Positions 17,589 to 27,150 of a DNA stretch of 64,000 bases are shown here, one piece after another (the stretch's first letter is position 1; the number at the start of each line of letters is the position of its first letter). Source of the DNA: Acidobacteriota bacterium (GTDB taxonomy: Bacteria; Acidobacteriota; Terriglobia; 2-12-FULL-54-10); assembly GCA_009691245.1 (NCBI GenBank), contig SHUM01000011.1, positions 1 through 64,000 of the forward strand. Reading direction: 5' to 3'. Both the position numbers and the translations under genes were made by a program. The notes below the pieces were generated by a model, which searched no databases, was not told the origin of the DNA, and saw only the letters and a list, made by a program, of their open reading frames with translations.

Positions 17589-19130
17589 GTGAAAAATAGA
17601 ATCCTATTGCTGGTTAGCATGTTAATCATGAGCATCAGCGCTGCTTCAGCGCAAGATGCCAAGAGTATTCTTCAGGCAGCTGAAAAGGCTATGGGGGTTG
17701 CCAATCTCAAGTCATTGCAATTCTCCGGAACCGGTTGGAATGGTGGGACGGGCCAGAGCTTCAGCCCTGATATGGACTGGCCGCGCTTCAAGATCATTGG
17801 CTATACGCGCACCCTTGATTTCGAGGCTAAGACATCGAAAGAGGATATCACTCGCGTGCAGTTGATTAATCCCGAAGATCGTTACAAGCCGAAAGGCGGC
17901 GGCGGAACGCCGATCATCGGGGAGCAGCGCTACTCACTGCTGGTGAACGGAAGTCATGCCTGGCGCCTGGACGGGAGTCGAGTGACTCCTGAACCGGCCG
18001 TCGCCGAGATTCGCCAGTTGGATATCTGGATGACTCCATACGGTTTTCTAAAAGCTGCCGCGGCAAACAACGCGAAAGTGATTAAGCGCCACGAATACAG
18101 CGGTCAAAAAGTCACAATCGTGTCGTTCACGGCGCTCGGCAAGTACCGGTTGAATGGGACGATCGATGATCAGAATCGAGTCATCCGCGTGCAAACGTGG
18201 ATTCCGAATCCGGTGGTCGGTGACATGTACTACGAAATAATCTACAGCAACTTCAAGGATTTCAATGGCATTACATTTCCAACCCGTTGGCATCACCATC
18301 AGGATCATGATGATAACGGGCGACTACCCAACGTGAGTGGCGGTGATCATGCGTTTGGCCTTGAGGCCATCACGAATGTCCTACCCAATCCGCCGAAGGC
18401 CGCTGTTGACGTTCCCGCAGATGTGCAGCAGGCTGTTATTCCGCCGGTTCGTGTTGAATCTCAGAAGCTCGCCGACGGCGTATGGTTTCTCGGCGGCGGT
18501 TCGCATAATAGCGTAGCCATTGAGTTCAAGGACTATATCGCAGTAGTGGAAGGCCCCCTGAATGAAGAGCGATCTCTTGCAGTGATAGATGAAATCTACA
18601 AGCTGATACCCAATAAGCCGATTCGGTTTCTAGTGAATACGCATCACCATTGGGACCACTTGGGTGGTATGCGTTCCTACATTCACGAAGGGGCTACGGT
18701 AATAACCTATAGCGGAAACCGGGCGTACTACGAAGAGTTGGTAACTGAGAAGCAGTGGCTCCTCAAACCAGACCGGCTATCCCTCTACCCACCTGAAGAA
18801 GTCGCGGAAGGATATACTTTTGAGACATTCAGGGAAAATTATGTATTGAGCGACGGCACGCGAAACCTCGAGTTGTATGTCATGCAGGGTCTCGATCATG
18901 TGGCGGGGATGATGATCGCCTACCTTCCCAAGGAGAAACTCGTGATTGAAGCCGACTTATTCACGCCGCCCGCACCGAATGTTTCGACTCCTACTCCGAA
19001 TGACTCAAATATTACGTTCCTGAGAAACGTAGAAAGGTTAAAGCTTGATATCTCCCAGATCGCGCCTATTCATGGCCGCGTTGTTCCCTGGTCCGATTTC
19101 ATGAAGGTCGTCTCGAAAGGATCGAAATAA
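17589..19130 (+). CDS. Secreted metallo-beta-lactamase-fold hydrolase
   Basis: A 513-residue protein. Signal peptide 1-22 (ending SAQ), then about 260 residues of beta-rich LolA-like sequence, then an MBL-fold domain from about 290. The signature THHHWDHLGG (residues 351-360) supplies the di-metal ligands, and GLDHVAGMM and PIHGRVVPW match later ligand regions. A GAGGAG site lies upstream of the GTG start. Family members hydrolyse esters, lactones, thioesters or beta-lactams, and the substrate here is unknown. It survives intact next to the truncated cytochrome/ankyrin genes, so it may have been the last gene of that lost operon. Confidence 0.85.
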   Translation: MKNRILLLVSMLIMSISAASAQDAKSILQAAEKAMGVANLKSLQFSGTGWNGGTGQSFSPDMDWPRFKIIGYTRTLDFEAKTSKEDITRVQLINPEDRYKPKGGGGTPIIGEQRYSLLVNGSHAWRLDGSRVTPEPAVAEIRQLDIWMTPYGFLKAAAANNAKVIKRHEYSGQKVTIVSFTALGKYRLNGTIDDQNRVIRVQTWIPNPVVGDMYYEIIYSNFKDFNGITFPTRWHHHQDHDDNGRLPNVSGGDHAFGLEAITNVLPNPPKAAVDVPADVQQAVIPPVRVESQKLADGVWFLGGGSHNSVAIEFKDYIAVVEGPLNEERSLAVIDEIYKLIPNKPIRFLVNTHHHWDHLGGMRSYIHEGATVITYSGNRAYYEELVTEKQWLLKPDRLSLYPPEEVAEGYTFETFRENYVLSDGTRNLELYVMQGLDHVAGMMIAYLPKEKLVIEADLFTPPAPNVSTPTPNDSNITFLRNVERLKLDISQIAPIHGRVVPWSDFMKVVSKGSK

Positions 19131-19202
19131 TTTCGTGCCGTTGTTCGAGGTTTCCATTGCTCCGGCCGTCGGCATGTGCAATGGGCCAGCAAGTTGCAGT
19201 AG

Positions 19203-19482
19203 GCAGATTCGCTTATCGCCGATTTACTGTATGAGGAGGCTCTGGATTTTCTCCATCCGCAACTGGCAATCGTAGAGGGATGGGAGGGAGCGGCAGTCGA
19301 TACGTATTTGCCAATGACCTTTGGGCGGATGCCTGTTCCAGATAGGCAAACCGCAGCCCGCACGTGAAGCAACCGAAAAAGCGCTACTGCTGTGTGAGCA
19401 GTGCGACGATGTGGAAGGCACTATTGTCTACTTGAACCAGCTTTACCAGATTCACCGTTATCTCGGCGCTCCTGTGTCCTGA
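19203..19482 (+). pseudogene. Frameshifted TPR-protein remnant
   Basis: Two frames each encode part of a tetratricopeptide protein. One reads LLYEEALDFLHPQLAIVEG, and the other reads LGGCLFQIGKPQPAREATEK and then DVEGTIVYLNQLYQIHRYLG up to the TGA at 19480-19482. Shifting frame near 19298-19322 (an extra T in CCTTTGGG is one candidate) joins them into a continuous TPR pattern. No start codon with a ribosome site is present. Read as the decayed end of a TPR gene. Confidence 0.5.
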
Positions 19483-19592
19483 AATACATTCGTAAATCCC
19501 TGCTAATTCTCTGGCAGGATTTTCGCAAATATGAGCGAATTGGTTATGAAACTGGGCGTGGAGGCGCCTTAGCAGGCTTCCATTTGTCTAAA

Positions 19593-19657
19593 TTCCCTGT
19601 ATTTTTCCCTGTTAGCAGGCGGAGAGATGGTTCGCACTTGACTCGTTCCTCCGCTAT
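19593..19657. repeat. 65-bp dispersed repeat, copy 1
   Basis: Begins TTCCCTGTATTTTTCCCTGT and aligns without gaps to 31231-31295, with 53 of 65 positions identical by hand count. It contains two TTCCCTG units followed by GGTTCG and ACTCGTTCCTC. Origin unknown; the GGTTCG/CGACTC part is reminiscent of a tRNA T-arm but no tRNA fold is present. Confidence 0.55.
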
Positions 19658-19702
19658 AGAGTCAGCCCGGTCGAAGCAGAACCCGGGAAAATGGAAGGGC
19701 GG

Positions 19703-19975
19703 TCAAGAACCGCCGTGCCTGCTGCGGCACTGGAACTCTCGATAGGAGCGAATAGCTTTTCGGAGACTTGCAACGGTGAGCCAGCCAAGGACCGCCACCT
19801 CCGCGGTAGTTTGGTCGTGCACTGTCCCATAAAAATAGCCAATTGGCGTTGCAGCAGCGTTGCTGGCGTGTGAACAATTCCCGCAAAATAGTGCGGCATT
19901 TGGCACCTCGGCGGGGCAAGCGCAGTGGCGAAGGCCAAACCTTTGTCTCGAGGATGATCCGTTTGCGGTGTGCAT
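19703..19975 (-). CDS. Possible zinc-ribbon-like small protein or fragment
   Basis: A 90-codon frame containing CACPAEVPNAALFCGNC, which resembles a bacterial zinc ribbon (paired Cys ending FCxxC). A mildly hydrophobic stretch follows. No ribosome site precedes the ATG and the surroundings are gene debris, so it may be a remnant or chance frame. Kept because the Cys spacing is suggestive. Confidence 0.25.
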   Translation of the reverse strand: MHTANGSSSRQRFGLRHCACPAEVPNAALFCGNCSHASNAAATPIGYFYGTVHDQTTAEVAVLGWLTVASLRKAIRSYREFQCRSRHGGS

Positions 19976-20054
19976 TATCGTGCATGGGGCGTCGGAACAC
20001 CAGCACGACCTTCCGGCAACCTATTGGTAGTATTTGCAGCGTATATTTAATCTC

Positions 20055-21212
20055 ATGACCGCCGTAGATTTTGTGTATTTCGATGCCGGGGGAGGCCACC
20101 GTAGCTCTGCCACGGCACTCTGCGAAGTAATCGCCCGGCAGCAGCTGCTTTGGCAGACCCGAATGGTGAATTTGCAGGAGATTTTGGACCCCCTTGATTT
20201 CATTCGCAAGTTGACAGGCGTTCGTATTCAGGACACCTATAATGCAATTTTGAAGAAGGGTTGGACTCTTGGATCAGCCCAATTGCTGAAGGTACTACAG
20301 GCAGCGGTGCGGCATTACCATGATGAAGAAGTCGGTTTGCTGCGCGATCACTGGGCGCGGTCCCAGCCTGATTTAGTTGTTTCGCTCGTGCCGCATTTTA
20401 ATCGGGCGCTGAAAGAGAGCCTCGCTGGCGGAGGGGTTCCATTTGTCACCATCCTGACGGATATCGCAGACTTCCCGCCGCACTTCTGGATCGAGTCGCA
20501 GGATCAGTATGTTGTCTGCGGATCTGAAAAGGCTGCTCAGCAAGCTCGCGAGGCGGGAATTGCGGAGAGCCATATCTATCGCAGTTCCGGAATGATCGTT
20601 CATCCGCGGTTTTATGAGCCTGTTCGGATTGACCGCCAGGAAGAAAGACGGCGCCTTGGGCTGAAGGAGTCGCTGCCCACAGCGCTCGTGATGTTTGGCG
20701 GACAGGGCTCTGAGGTGATGCTGGAGGTCGCCAGCCGTGTCAATCAATGCGATCTCCCAGTACAGATGATTTATATGTGCGGCCATAACGTCGGGTTGGC
20801 TGAGAAACTCAAGCAACTTGCCAACCACAAGCCCCAATTTGTGGAGGGATTCACCAGGGAAATCCCTTACTACATGAGCTTGGCAGACTTTTTTATTGGG
20901 AAACCCGGGCCGGGCAGTGTTAGCGAAGCTCTCCTGATGAAATTGCCAGTCATCGTTCAGCGGAACGCGTTGACCCTACCGCAGGAGCGGTACAACACAG
21001 AGTGGATACTCGAAAACGAAGTGGGTCTGGTTGTTGAGAGCTTTCGGCATGTCGTGCCAGCCATCCGCGAGATGCTGGACCCACAAAAGTATTCTCGGTT
21101 CCACGGGAACACTGCGAACCAAAACAGTCGAGCTGTGCTGGAAATCCCAGACATGCTCAAGGAAATTCTCGCTAGAGAACTCAATGCACAGGGCGCTCTT
21201 GCCGCAGTGTAA
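20055..21212 (+). CDS. MGDG-synthase/UgtP-type glycolipid glycosyltransferase
   Basis: A 385-residue GT-B glycosyltransferase of the monogalactosyldiacylglycerol synthase group. The N-terminal glycine-rich acceptor loop (FDAGGGHRSSATAL) and the C-terminal sugar-nucleotide site (KPGPGSVSEALLMKLPVIV, then LPQERYN) are the family hallmarks. Such enzymes move a sugar from UDP-Glc or UDP-Gal to diacylglycerol or a related lipid at the membrane. ATG 20055 is chosen because the family fold starts at once; TTG 20034 is an alternative and neither has a clear ribosome site. It is flanked by pseudogene debris with no obvious partner, so its role (for example lipid replacement under phosphate limitation) is speculation. 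Confidence 0.82.
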   Translation: MTAVDFVYFDAGGGHRSSATALCEVIARQQLLWQTRMVNLQEILDPLDFIRKLTGVRIQDTYNAILKKGWTLGSAQLLKVLQAAVRHYHDEEVGLLRDHWARSQPDLVVSLVPHFNRALKESLAGGGVPFVTILTDIADFPPHFWIESQDQYVVCGSEKAAQQAREAGIAESHIYRSSGMIVHPRFYEPVRIDRQEERRRLGLKESLPTALVMFGGQGSEVMLEVASRVNQCDLPVQMIYMCGHNVGLAEKLKQLANHKPQFVEGFTREIPYYMSLADFFIGKPGPGSVSEALLMKLPVIVQRNALTLPQERYNTEWILENEVGLVVESFRHVVPAIREMLDPQKYSRFHGNTANQNSRAVLEIPDMLKEILARELNAQGALAAV

Positions 21213-21798
21213 GGTGTGGCGCACTACTTCCGGCAGTCTTGAATTCAATCGCCAGAATCGGCATTCGATGGAACCAGTAGCGGCAACGCGTCAGGAACGG
21301 TCGAGATGGTGTACGGCAGTTGTCCAATCAGCTCGCCATCTGGCATGGCCCGGGTGATGCGTTCGATGTTTTCCGGATAATCACAAATCGCGGCCCCAAT
21401 GGGGAGGAGCCGAGCACTTCGTCCGAAATCATCCGTCATTTCGGTCCATTTTAGGGAGGTCCGTCACTCTTGCTCTATCATCTTGCAAGTTCTGATCCCA
21501 TGCACCAAAAGCTTCGGCAGATATCAGTTCGGCAATCCAGCTTTTCCAAAAAAGAGCACTATACATTCAATGGCTGATTTCGTAGACTAGGTCCGAATAG
21601 CCGACTGCGCCCATCGTTGAGCTTCAGTCGTCTTGTCCGGGGGAAGCAACCCGGTGAAACCGAAACATGGTTTGGGTCGTCTTATCATGCTGGGAAGATT
21701 GTTCTCTCGGTTTCTGAAGTCTTTCGGATATTCCGCATTGGAAGCACTTTGGTAAGTAAATTTTGATTGATCCGCCTTTGGCGAAAGGAGTTTATCGA
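21213..21798. other. Intergenic, no gene recognised
   Basis: About 585 bases without a convincing gene. A 64-codon minus-strand frame at 21245-21439 (containing LPIGAAICDYPENIERITRA) has no ribosome site and matches nothing I recognise. The stretch probably holds the promoter for the amidohydrolase at 21799. Confidence 0.4.
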
Positions 21799-23694
21799 AT
21801 GATCAGCAATATTCTGCGAGCGGGGTTATTGGCCGCTTTGGCAGTGTCTTTTGGGGCCAGCGTGCAAGCCCAGCAGGTAAGCATGCCGGCGAAGTTGGCA
21901 CAGCAAGCCTACCCGGACCTCATTGTCTACAACGGCAAGATTGTTTCTGTAGATAACCCCTCATTGACCAGTGAACTGGGGACCAAGTACGAGGCCATGG
22001 CCATCCGCGGCGAGCGCATCCAGTTTCTGGGGACCAGCGCGGAACTGCTTACCTATGCCGGACCTAATACCAGGAAGATTGACCTGAAAGGCCGCATGGT
22101 GATCCCCGGAGTCATCGACTCGCACACGCACCTCCACAACCATGCGTATTCCTGGTGGGCCCGGACCAATACGGACAAGTACGCCCATCTGGCCAAGAGG
22201 ATTTCCGTAGAAGGAAAGACGTATGCAGATTTGACCAAAGGAATCGAACTGGCTGTCAAGGAAGGCATGTCAGGCCTGCCGAAGGAAACCTGGGCGGACA
22301 TCAGCGTCCCTGGCGGGACGGACATCGGGATGCCCTACCTGCGCTCAGACTCCTTGACGCGCGAGATGCTCGATACCTGGGCTCCGGATCGGCCAGTCTG
22401 GGTTTCCGCGAATGTGGAATACAAGTTGAATACCGCCGCCCGCGACCAGCTGCTCACCTATTATGGCGTGGAACCAACCGATGAGAACCTGGAGAATGCC
22501 GTCCAGCACGCCGTTACCATCAATCGCACCAGGATCTCTGATGCGTACTTCGAGAACAATATCGGCGAACTGGCCAATGCCATGGAGCATGGCATGAAGA
22601 GCGCCGCCGCCAACGGAATTACGACGTTCTCCTCCCACATCGTCGGCCTGCGGTTCATGCCCGCCTACGACCTGCTCCGCAAGGAAGGGCGTATGCCGAT
22701 TCGTTTCGGATGGGCACATCGGCTGTGTCAGTTGGTGGAAAGCAATGTCCCCGGCTGCTTCCTGCACACGGGGTCCCTCGGGGGCGTTGGAGACAACCAC
22801 TATTGGAGCGTCGGCATGACCCTTGGCGCGCTGGACGGTGGGCCTCCCTCGATCTGCACCACCATGGAAGCGGCTCCGACGGCCAAGGCTGCGGAGAAAT
22901 GTTTCCTGCAACCCGGTAATCAATACGCGAAGGCGATTAAGACGGCGCTCGAGAATCGCTATCGGTACATCATCAACCATGTCTACGGGGATAAGCCCGT
23001 GGACTACGTCATGGACATCATGGACCAGGTGATGAAGGAGAACAAAGAGATCACTCTAAAGTACTTTCAGGATCTGCGGATGACCTCCGATCACTGTGGT
23101 TTCTATCCCCGCAAAGAGCAATTGGCGCGCATGGCAAACTTCAAGTGGATCGTCAGTTGCGATATTGCGTTTATCAACCGCAGCTATCCCTGGCTGAGTG
23201 TTTATGGAAAGCAGCACGCCAACCGCATTGCTCCCATGAAAAGCATTATTGACGGGGGCGTAATGGCGACTCTGGAGTTTGAACTCCGCACCGAAACCGG
23301 CGAAGGCCCGACGCTGTGGGCACAGGGAATCCAGGCGATTACCCGCAAGAATAACCGCGGGGACATGGTCGCGCCGGAAGAGGCCGTCAGCCGGGAATTA
23401 GCGCTGAAGATGATCACCGTCTTCCCTTCGTACTACGTGCTGAAAGAGAAGGAGATCGGGACGCTCGAGGTCGGCAAGCTGGCTGACTTCGTGGTGTACA
23501 ACAAGGACTATCTCACCATTCCTGTGGCTGAGATTCCAACGGTATTCCCCTTGATGACCGTGGTCGGCGGCAAGACCGTGATTCTGCGGCAGGAGTTCGC
23601 GACCGAACTTGGCACGCAGCCGGTTGGCCCGCAGGTCAAGTTCGAGTTCAAGGAAGAATATAACGAGGGTGAAGTACCGGTAGTAATGAATTAA
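21799..23694 (+). CDS. Secreted amidohydrolase (family 3, YtcJ-like)
   Basis: A 631-residue metal-dependent hydrolase. ATG 21799 is supported by AAAGGAG 8 bp upstream and by the signal peptide that follows (cleavage near SVQAQ); the frame opens earlier at TTG 21763. The metal site HTH is at residues 109 and 111 in GVIDSHTHLHN. SDHCGFYPRKEQLARM and GTLEVGKLADFVVYN match later conserved segments of amidohydrolase_3. Likely periplasmic hydrolysis of an amide, ester or cyclic C-N bond. A hairpin terminator (23759) follows the gene. Confidence 0.85.
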   Translation: MISNILRAGLLAALAVSFGASVQAQQVSMPAKLAQQAYPDLIVYNGKIVSVDNPSLTSELGTKYEAMAIRGERIQFLGTSAELLTYAGPNTRKIDLKGRMVIPGVIDSHTHLHNHAYSWWARTNTDKYAHLAKRISVEGKTYADLTKGIELAVKEGMSGLPKETWADISVPGGTDIGMPYLRSDSLTREMLDTWAPDRPVWVSANVEYKLNTAARDQLLTYYGVEPTDENLENAVQHAVTINRTRISDAYFENNIGELANAMEHGMKSAAANGITTFSSHIVGLRFMPAYDLLRKEGRMPIRFGWAHRLCQLVESNVPGCFLHTGSLGGVGDNHYWSVGMTLGALDGGPPSICTTMEAAPTAKAAEKCFLQPGNQYAKAIKTALENRYRYIINHVYGDKPVDYVMDIMDQVMKENKEITLKYFQDLRMTSDHCGFYPRKEQLARMANFKWIVSCDIAFINRSYPWLSVYGKQHANRIAPMKSIIDGGVMATLEFELRTETGEGPTLWAQGIQAITRKNNRGDMVAPEEAVSRELALKMITVFPSYYVLKEKEIGTLEVGKLADFVVYNKDYLTIPVAEIPTVFPLMTVVGGKTVILRQEFATELGTQPVGPQVKFEFKEEYNEGEVPVVMN

Positions 23695-23758
23695 GGATAG
23701 CATCCGTTTTCAGGATGCCACCCTATGAGTACCAACCAATGAGTAAATGAAGGGGAGA

Positions 23759-23788
23759 GGGGGACATGTTTTCCAATGTCCCCCTTTT
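23759..23788 (+). terminator. Rho-independent terminator
   Basis: Perfect 9-bp stem GGGGGACAT/ATGTCCCCC with loop GTTTTCCA, followed by TTTTCT. It lies 65 bp after the amidohydrolase stop and before the TPR gene, so it should end that transcript. Confidence 0.75.
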
Positions 23789-23854
23789 CTCGATTTGATG
23801 TATCCGGCACAACCGGGCAGCCGCAGTAACGCAGAAAGAAGGAAGGGGATTTCC

Positions 23855-25210
23855 ATGCGAAAGGCCAAGAGGGGAATGACCTGGCAAATGACCGTGCCGT
23901 TATGTCTGCTGTTGCTCACGGTAGGGGTGCTTCCGGCAGGGCTTCAGGCGCAGGCCCCGGCGCAGGCTAATGAGGAGGCATGGAAGCGGCACATGGAGGC
24001 TGCGTCGGCCGCGCTCAAGGCCGACAGCCCCAAGGATGTCTCGTTTGCTTTGGGCAGTGCGCTGGGCGAGGCGGAAAAGTTTGGTCCAGGAGATCAGCGC
24101 CTGGCTAACACGTTAAACCTGATGGCCTCTTTCCAGCGCTCCCAAGGGAACGTCGAGGAAGCGGTTTCTCTCTATACACGACTCATCAGCGTTCTTGAAA
24201 AAGGCCAGGGCCCGGACAGCCCGTCGGTGGCAAACGCCTTGGATACGCTGGCCGGTTTCCATCAGGAAGAACATAGGCTGAGTGAGGGGGAAGAAGCGCC
24301 GCAGGCAGACCCCGCCCACGCAGCGGACCATTCCCAGGAAGCGGGCCCGGCAGCGGGCGAAGCCCACGAGCATGAATCACACTTGGTCTCCGCGACAAAA
24401 CTTTTGCAGCGCTCCCTGGCCATTCGGGGGAAAGCCTTCGGCCTCAATGATCCCAGCGTTGACGCCAGCGTCAACCGCCTGGCAGCGGTTTACGACGCAC
24501 AGAAACAGTATCCGCAGGCTGAGGCGCTGCTGAAGCGTTCGATCGAGACCCGCGAGCGCGTGTTCGGGAAGGATGCTCCTGAACTGGCTTTCAGTTTCTA
24601 CAATCTCGGAATCCTAGCACAGAAGAAGGCAGATCTCGCCGGAGCCGAAGCGCACCTGAAGCGATCCTGGCAGATTCGCGAGAAGCATTTCGGCTTGCAG
24701 GATATGGAACTGGAGCGCAGCGTAAGTGCGCTGGCGCCCATTTACATGCAGCAACGGAATTTTAAGCAGGCGGATATCCTGTTCCGCCTTTCGCTCTCGA
24801 TTCGGGAAAACAAGTTGGGGAAGGACCACCCCAGTCTTGCACCGGTATTGAGCAGCCTGGCCGGCCTCAATGCTCTGCAGGACCGTCCCGCGGAAGCCCA
24901 GAAGTTGCTCGAACGCTCGCTCTCTCTCGATGAGAAGTCGCTCGGTCCAGATAGTGCCTTCCTAGTCCCCACGCTGAATAACCTGGCGCTGGCGCACCTA
25001 GCGCAGGAACACTATGGCGAAGCCAGCCGCATTTGGGAGCGCGTCGTTGTGATTCAGGAAACCAACGACGGTATCTTTGCCGCCAGTCTGCTGCCAACCC
25101 TGGAAGCCCTCTACGACGCCTATAAGAAGCAGGGCAAGGAGCAGGAGGCCATAAAAATAGGCCGGCGCCAGGAGGCTGTCGCTGAGATGTCCGGGGAGCA
25201 CGAGCACTAG
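23855..25210 (+). CDS. Secreted TPR (kinesin-light-chain-like) protein
   Basis: A 451-residue exported repeat protein. ATG 23855 is chosen for the GGAAGGGG site and the signal peptide (hydrophobic VPLCLLLLTVGVLPAGLQAQ); the frame is open upstream but that part overlaps a terminator. From about 50 onward come 42-residue tetratricopeptide units of the kinesin light chain type, for example LLKRSIETRERVFGKDAPEL and LFRLSLSIRENKLGKDHPSL. A His/Glu-rich insert lies between about 150 and 190. Such proteins act as scaffolds; no catalytic domain is visible. Partner unknown. Confidence 0.82.
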   Translation: MRKAKRGMTWQMTVPLCLLLLTVGVLPAGLQAQAPAQANEEAWKRHMEAASAALKADSPKDVSFALGSALGEAEKFGPGDQRLANTLNLMASFQRSQGNVEEAVSLYTRLISVLEKGQGPDSPSVANALDTLAGFHQEEHRLSEGEEAPQADPAHAADHSQEAGPAAGEAHEHESHLVSATKLLQRSLAIRGKAFGLNDPSVDASVNRLAAVYDAQKQYPQAEALLKRSIETRERVFGKDAPELAFSFYNLGILAQKKADLAGAEAHLKRSWQIREKHFGLQDMELERSVSALAPIYMQQRNFKQADILFRLSLSIRENKLGKDHPSLAPVLSSLAGLNALQDRPAEAQKLLERSLSLDEKSLGPDSAFLVPTLNNLALAHLAQEHYGEASRIWERVVVIQETNDGIFAASLLPTLEALYDAYKKQGKEQEAIKIGRRQEAVAEMSGEHEH

Positions 25211-25447
25211 GAATCGAATCCCGGATCGGTTCAGCAACGAGGAGCCAGCCACGAGACCGTTTTTTGTCGTTCAGTTGGTTCAAAAGTAAATGGTGGGCGC
25301 TGCAACCAGAGATGGATTGGATGGCCTGGCTAGCAATGTTCGATCGGTGTCCCACGCTCTCCGCCAATGAATTAGAGAACTCTTTTAGGTGGGTATGTAT
25401 TAGACGCTGATCCGCCTTCCTTCAGGGGATCTGGTCGGTGGGCCAAG

Positions 25448-27112
25448 CTACTCGCCGGTGCGTTCCCGGAACTTTCCCGTGAATGGAGTGGCTCCCAGTT
25501 TTACCAGGAGTTCGGAAGTCACTTTGTTTACGCGAAACGCTGGTCTACGGAAGCGGTCGTCGTAACGGCCGCCGGGGAGGTTCCGGTATAAACGGCCTTC
25601 CGGATCACCGAGGGCGATCTCCAGCGGGGTCATGCCGTACATGTCCTTGACGTCCAGGTTGGCTCCCTTTTCCGCCAAAAACTTGATCATGTCGTTCCAT
25701 CCAAGATAAGCCGCAGCGTGCAGCGCGGTTCGACCGTCACCGTAGATGCCGCCTTTCGCTGCTCCATTCACGTCGGCGTTGGGGTCCAGCGCCATCACTA
25801 GCTTCAGCGCTTCAATCGCTCCCTTTTCGTCCCGGCGTCCGCGTTCCGTGCCCAACCCAGACGCCACCAGCAGCGAAGAGACGCCTTCGGAAGTAACTAC
25901 CTTGGGATCGGCTCGCCCTTCCACCAGAGTGCGCATGGCGGCCACGTCGCCCGAAGCCGCTGCCAACATGAACGGGGTTGCGCTGGCTAACTCAATTTGT
26001 GGATGATCCTCCCCGCCGCGCGCGAGGAAGGGGTATTCGAGATTGGGGAAATTCTTTTCAATGCGTGTGTTGGGATCGGCTCCACGAGCCATGAGCGCCT
26101 TCAGCAGGCCGGGCATGTTGGGCCGCTCCCAGCCCAGGTCATCGGTGGGAAGTTTCAGAGCGCTGGCCAGCGTCAAAAGTCCGTCATGCAGTGAGTAGTG
26201 GATGGGGGCGACTCCATAGCCATCCTTTACGTTCGGGTCGGCACCATTTTCCAGCAGGAAGATGGCCAGCTTCTCATGGCCGCTCGCACTGGCCACGATT
26301 AGAACCGAACCTTCCTCTTCGGTTGCCTCGTTTACATTCGCGCCCGCTTCCAGCAAGAGGCGGGCGGATTCCAAATCCCCTTCTCTCGCTGCGAACATCA
26401 ATGGAGTGAATCCGCCCTTGGAGCGGGGGAAGTGAACAGTAGGCCGATAGTTGCTGCCGAAGACCTGTTCGTTTTTAATGATGAACGGCTCAGGCAGCGG
26501 AATGAGCTTGGAGCGGGCGTGGACGTTGGCTCCGCGCTCGATCAGCGCTCGAGTAATCTCCGAACTCCTGGTGGCGGCTGCCCACATCAATGCCGTCTGG
26601 TCTTCAATGTTTTCCTTGGCGTTCACGTCCGCTCCGCGGGCCAGGAGCAATTTCACTCCATCCAGGCTGCCCGTGCGGACGCAGGTCATCAGCACCGTCT
26701 CGCCGTTCCAAAGCTTGGCGCTGGGATTGGCGCCGGCGCTCAGCAGTTTCTGGATCATGGCCGCGTTGCGATTGGTGCAAGCAAGCGCGAGCGGAGTTAC
26801 GCCATAATCGTTGGTCTTGTTTACATCGGCACCGGCGCGAATGAGCTGTTCGGCGGTAGCCGTGTCGTCGCGATGCGCGGCCCAGGCGAGCGCCGTAGAG
26901 CCATCGGGCTGGGGCAGGTTTACGTCTGTTTTTTCGGTAAGGAGAGAATCTACCGCTGCTTTGTCGCCATGTTTTACGGCCTCAATTAGCCGCACCTCGC
27001 CGCTGGCGGCCAGCAGTCTGCCCGCGCACAAAACGGCGCTGCCTGCGCACAAAATGGCGCTGATAGTTGCCTTGAGACCATACGATGCGATAAGTCTTGT
27101 CAACCTGCTCAT
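25448..27112 (-). CDS. Secreted ankyrin-repeat protein
   Basis: A 554-residue protein with an N-terminal signal segment (about 1-36, ending LLAAS) followed by roughly ten ankyrin repeats, such as GSTALAWAAHRDDTATAEQL and GRTALHAAAYLGWNDMIKFL. Ankyrin repeats bind proteins, and here they would act outside the cytoplasm. It is the last gene of a minus-strand operon after the cytochrome (28497) and DUF1552 (27151) genes, 38 bp from the latter. This trio recurs in Acidobacteriota and Planctomycetes, but its substrate is not established. A truncated relative lies at 17054-17485. Confidence 0.87.
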   Translation of the reverse strand: MSRLTRLIASYGLKATISAILCAGSAVLCAGRLLAASGEVRLIEAVKHGDKAAVDSLLTEKTDVNLPQPDGSTALAWAAHRDDTATAEQLIRAGADVNKTNDYGVTPLALACTNRNAAMIQKLLSAGANPSAKLWNGETVLMTCVRTGSLDGVKLLLARGADVNAKENIEDQTALMWAAATRSSEITRALIERGANVHARSKLIPLPEPFIIKNEQVFGSNYRPTVHFPRSKGGFTPLMFAAREGDLESARLLLEAGANVNEATEEEGSVLIVASASGHEKLAIFLLENGADPNVKDGYGVAPIHYSLHDGLLTLASALKLPTDDLGWERPNMPGLLKALMARGADPNTRIEKNFPNLEYPFLARGGEDHPQIELASATPFMLAAASGDVAAMRTLVEGRADPKVVTSEGVSSLLVASGLGTERGRRDEKGAIEALKLVMALDPNADVNGAAKGGIYGDGRTALHAAAYLGWNDMIKFLAEKGANLDVKDMYGMTPLEIALGDPEGRLYRNLPGGRYDDRFRRPAFRVNKVTSELLVKLGATPFTGKFRERTGE

Positions 27113-27150
27113 GTTCCCTCCCGGGCTGCGCTGGCAGCCGCGGCCTTGCG

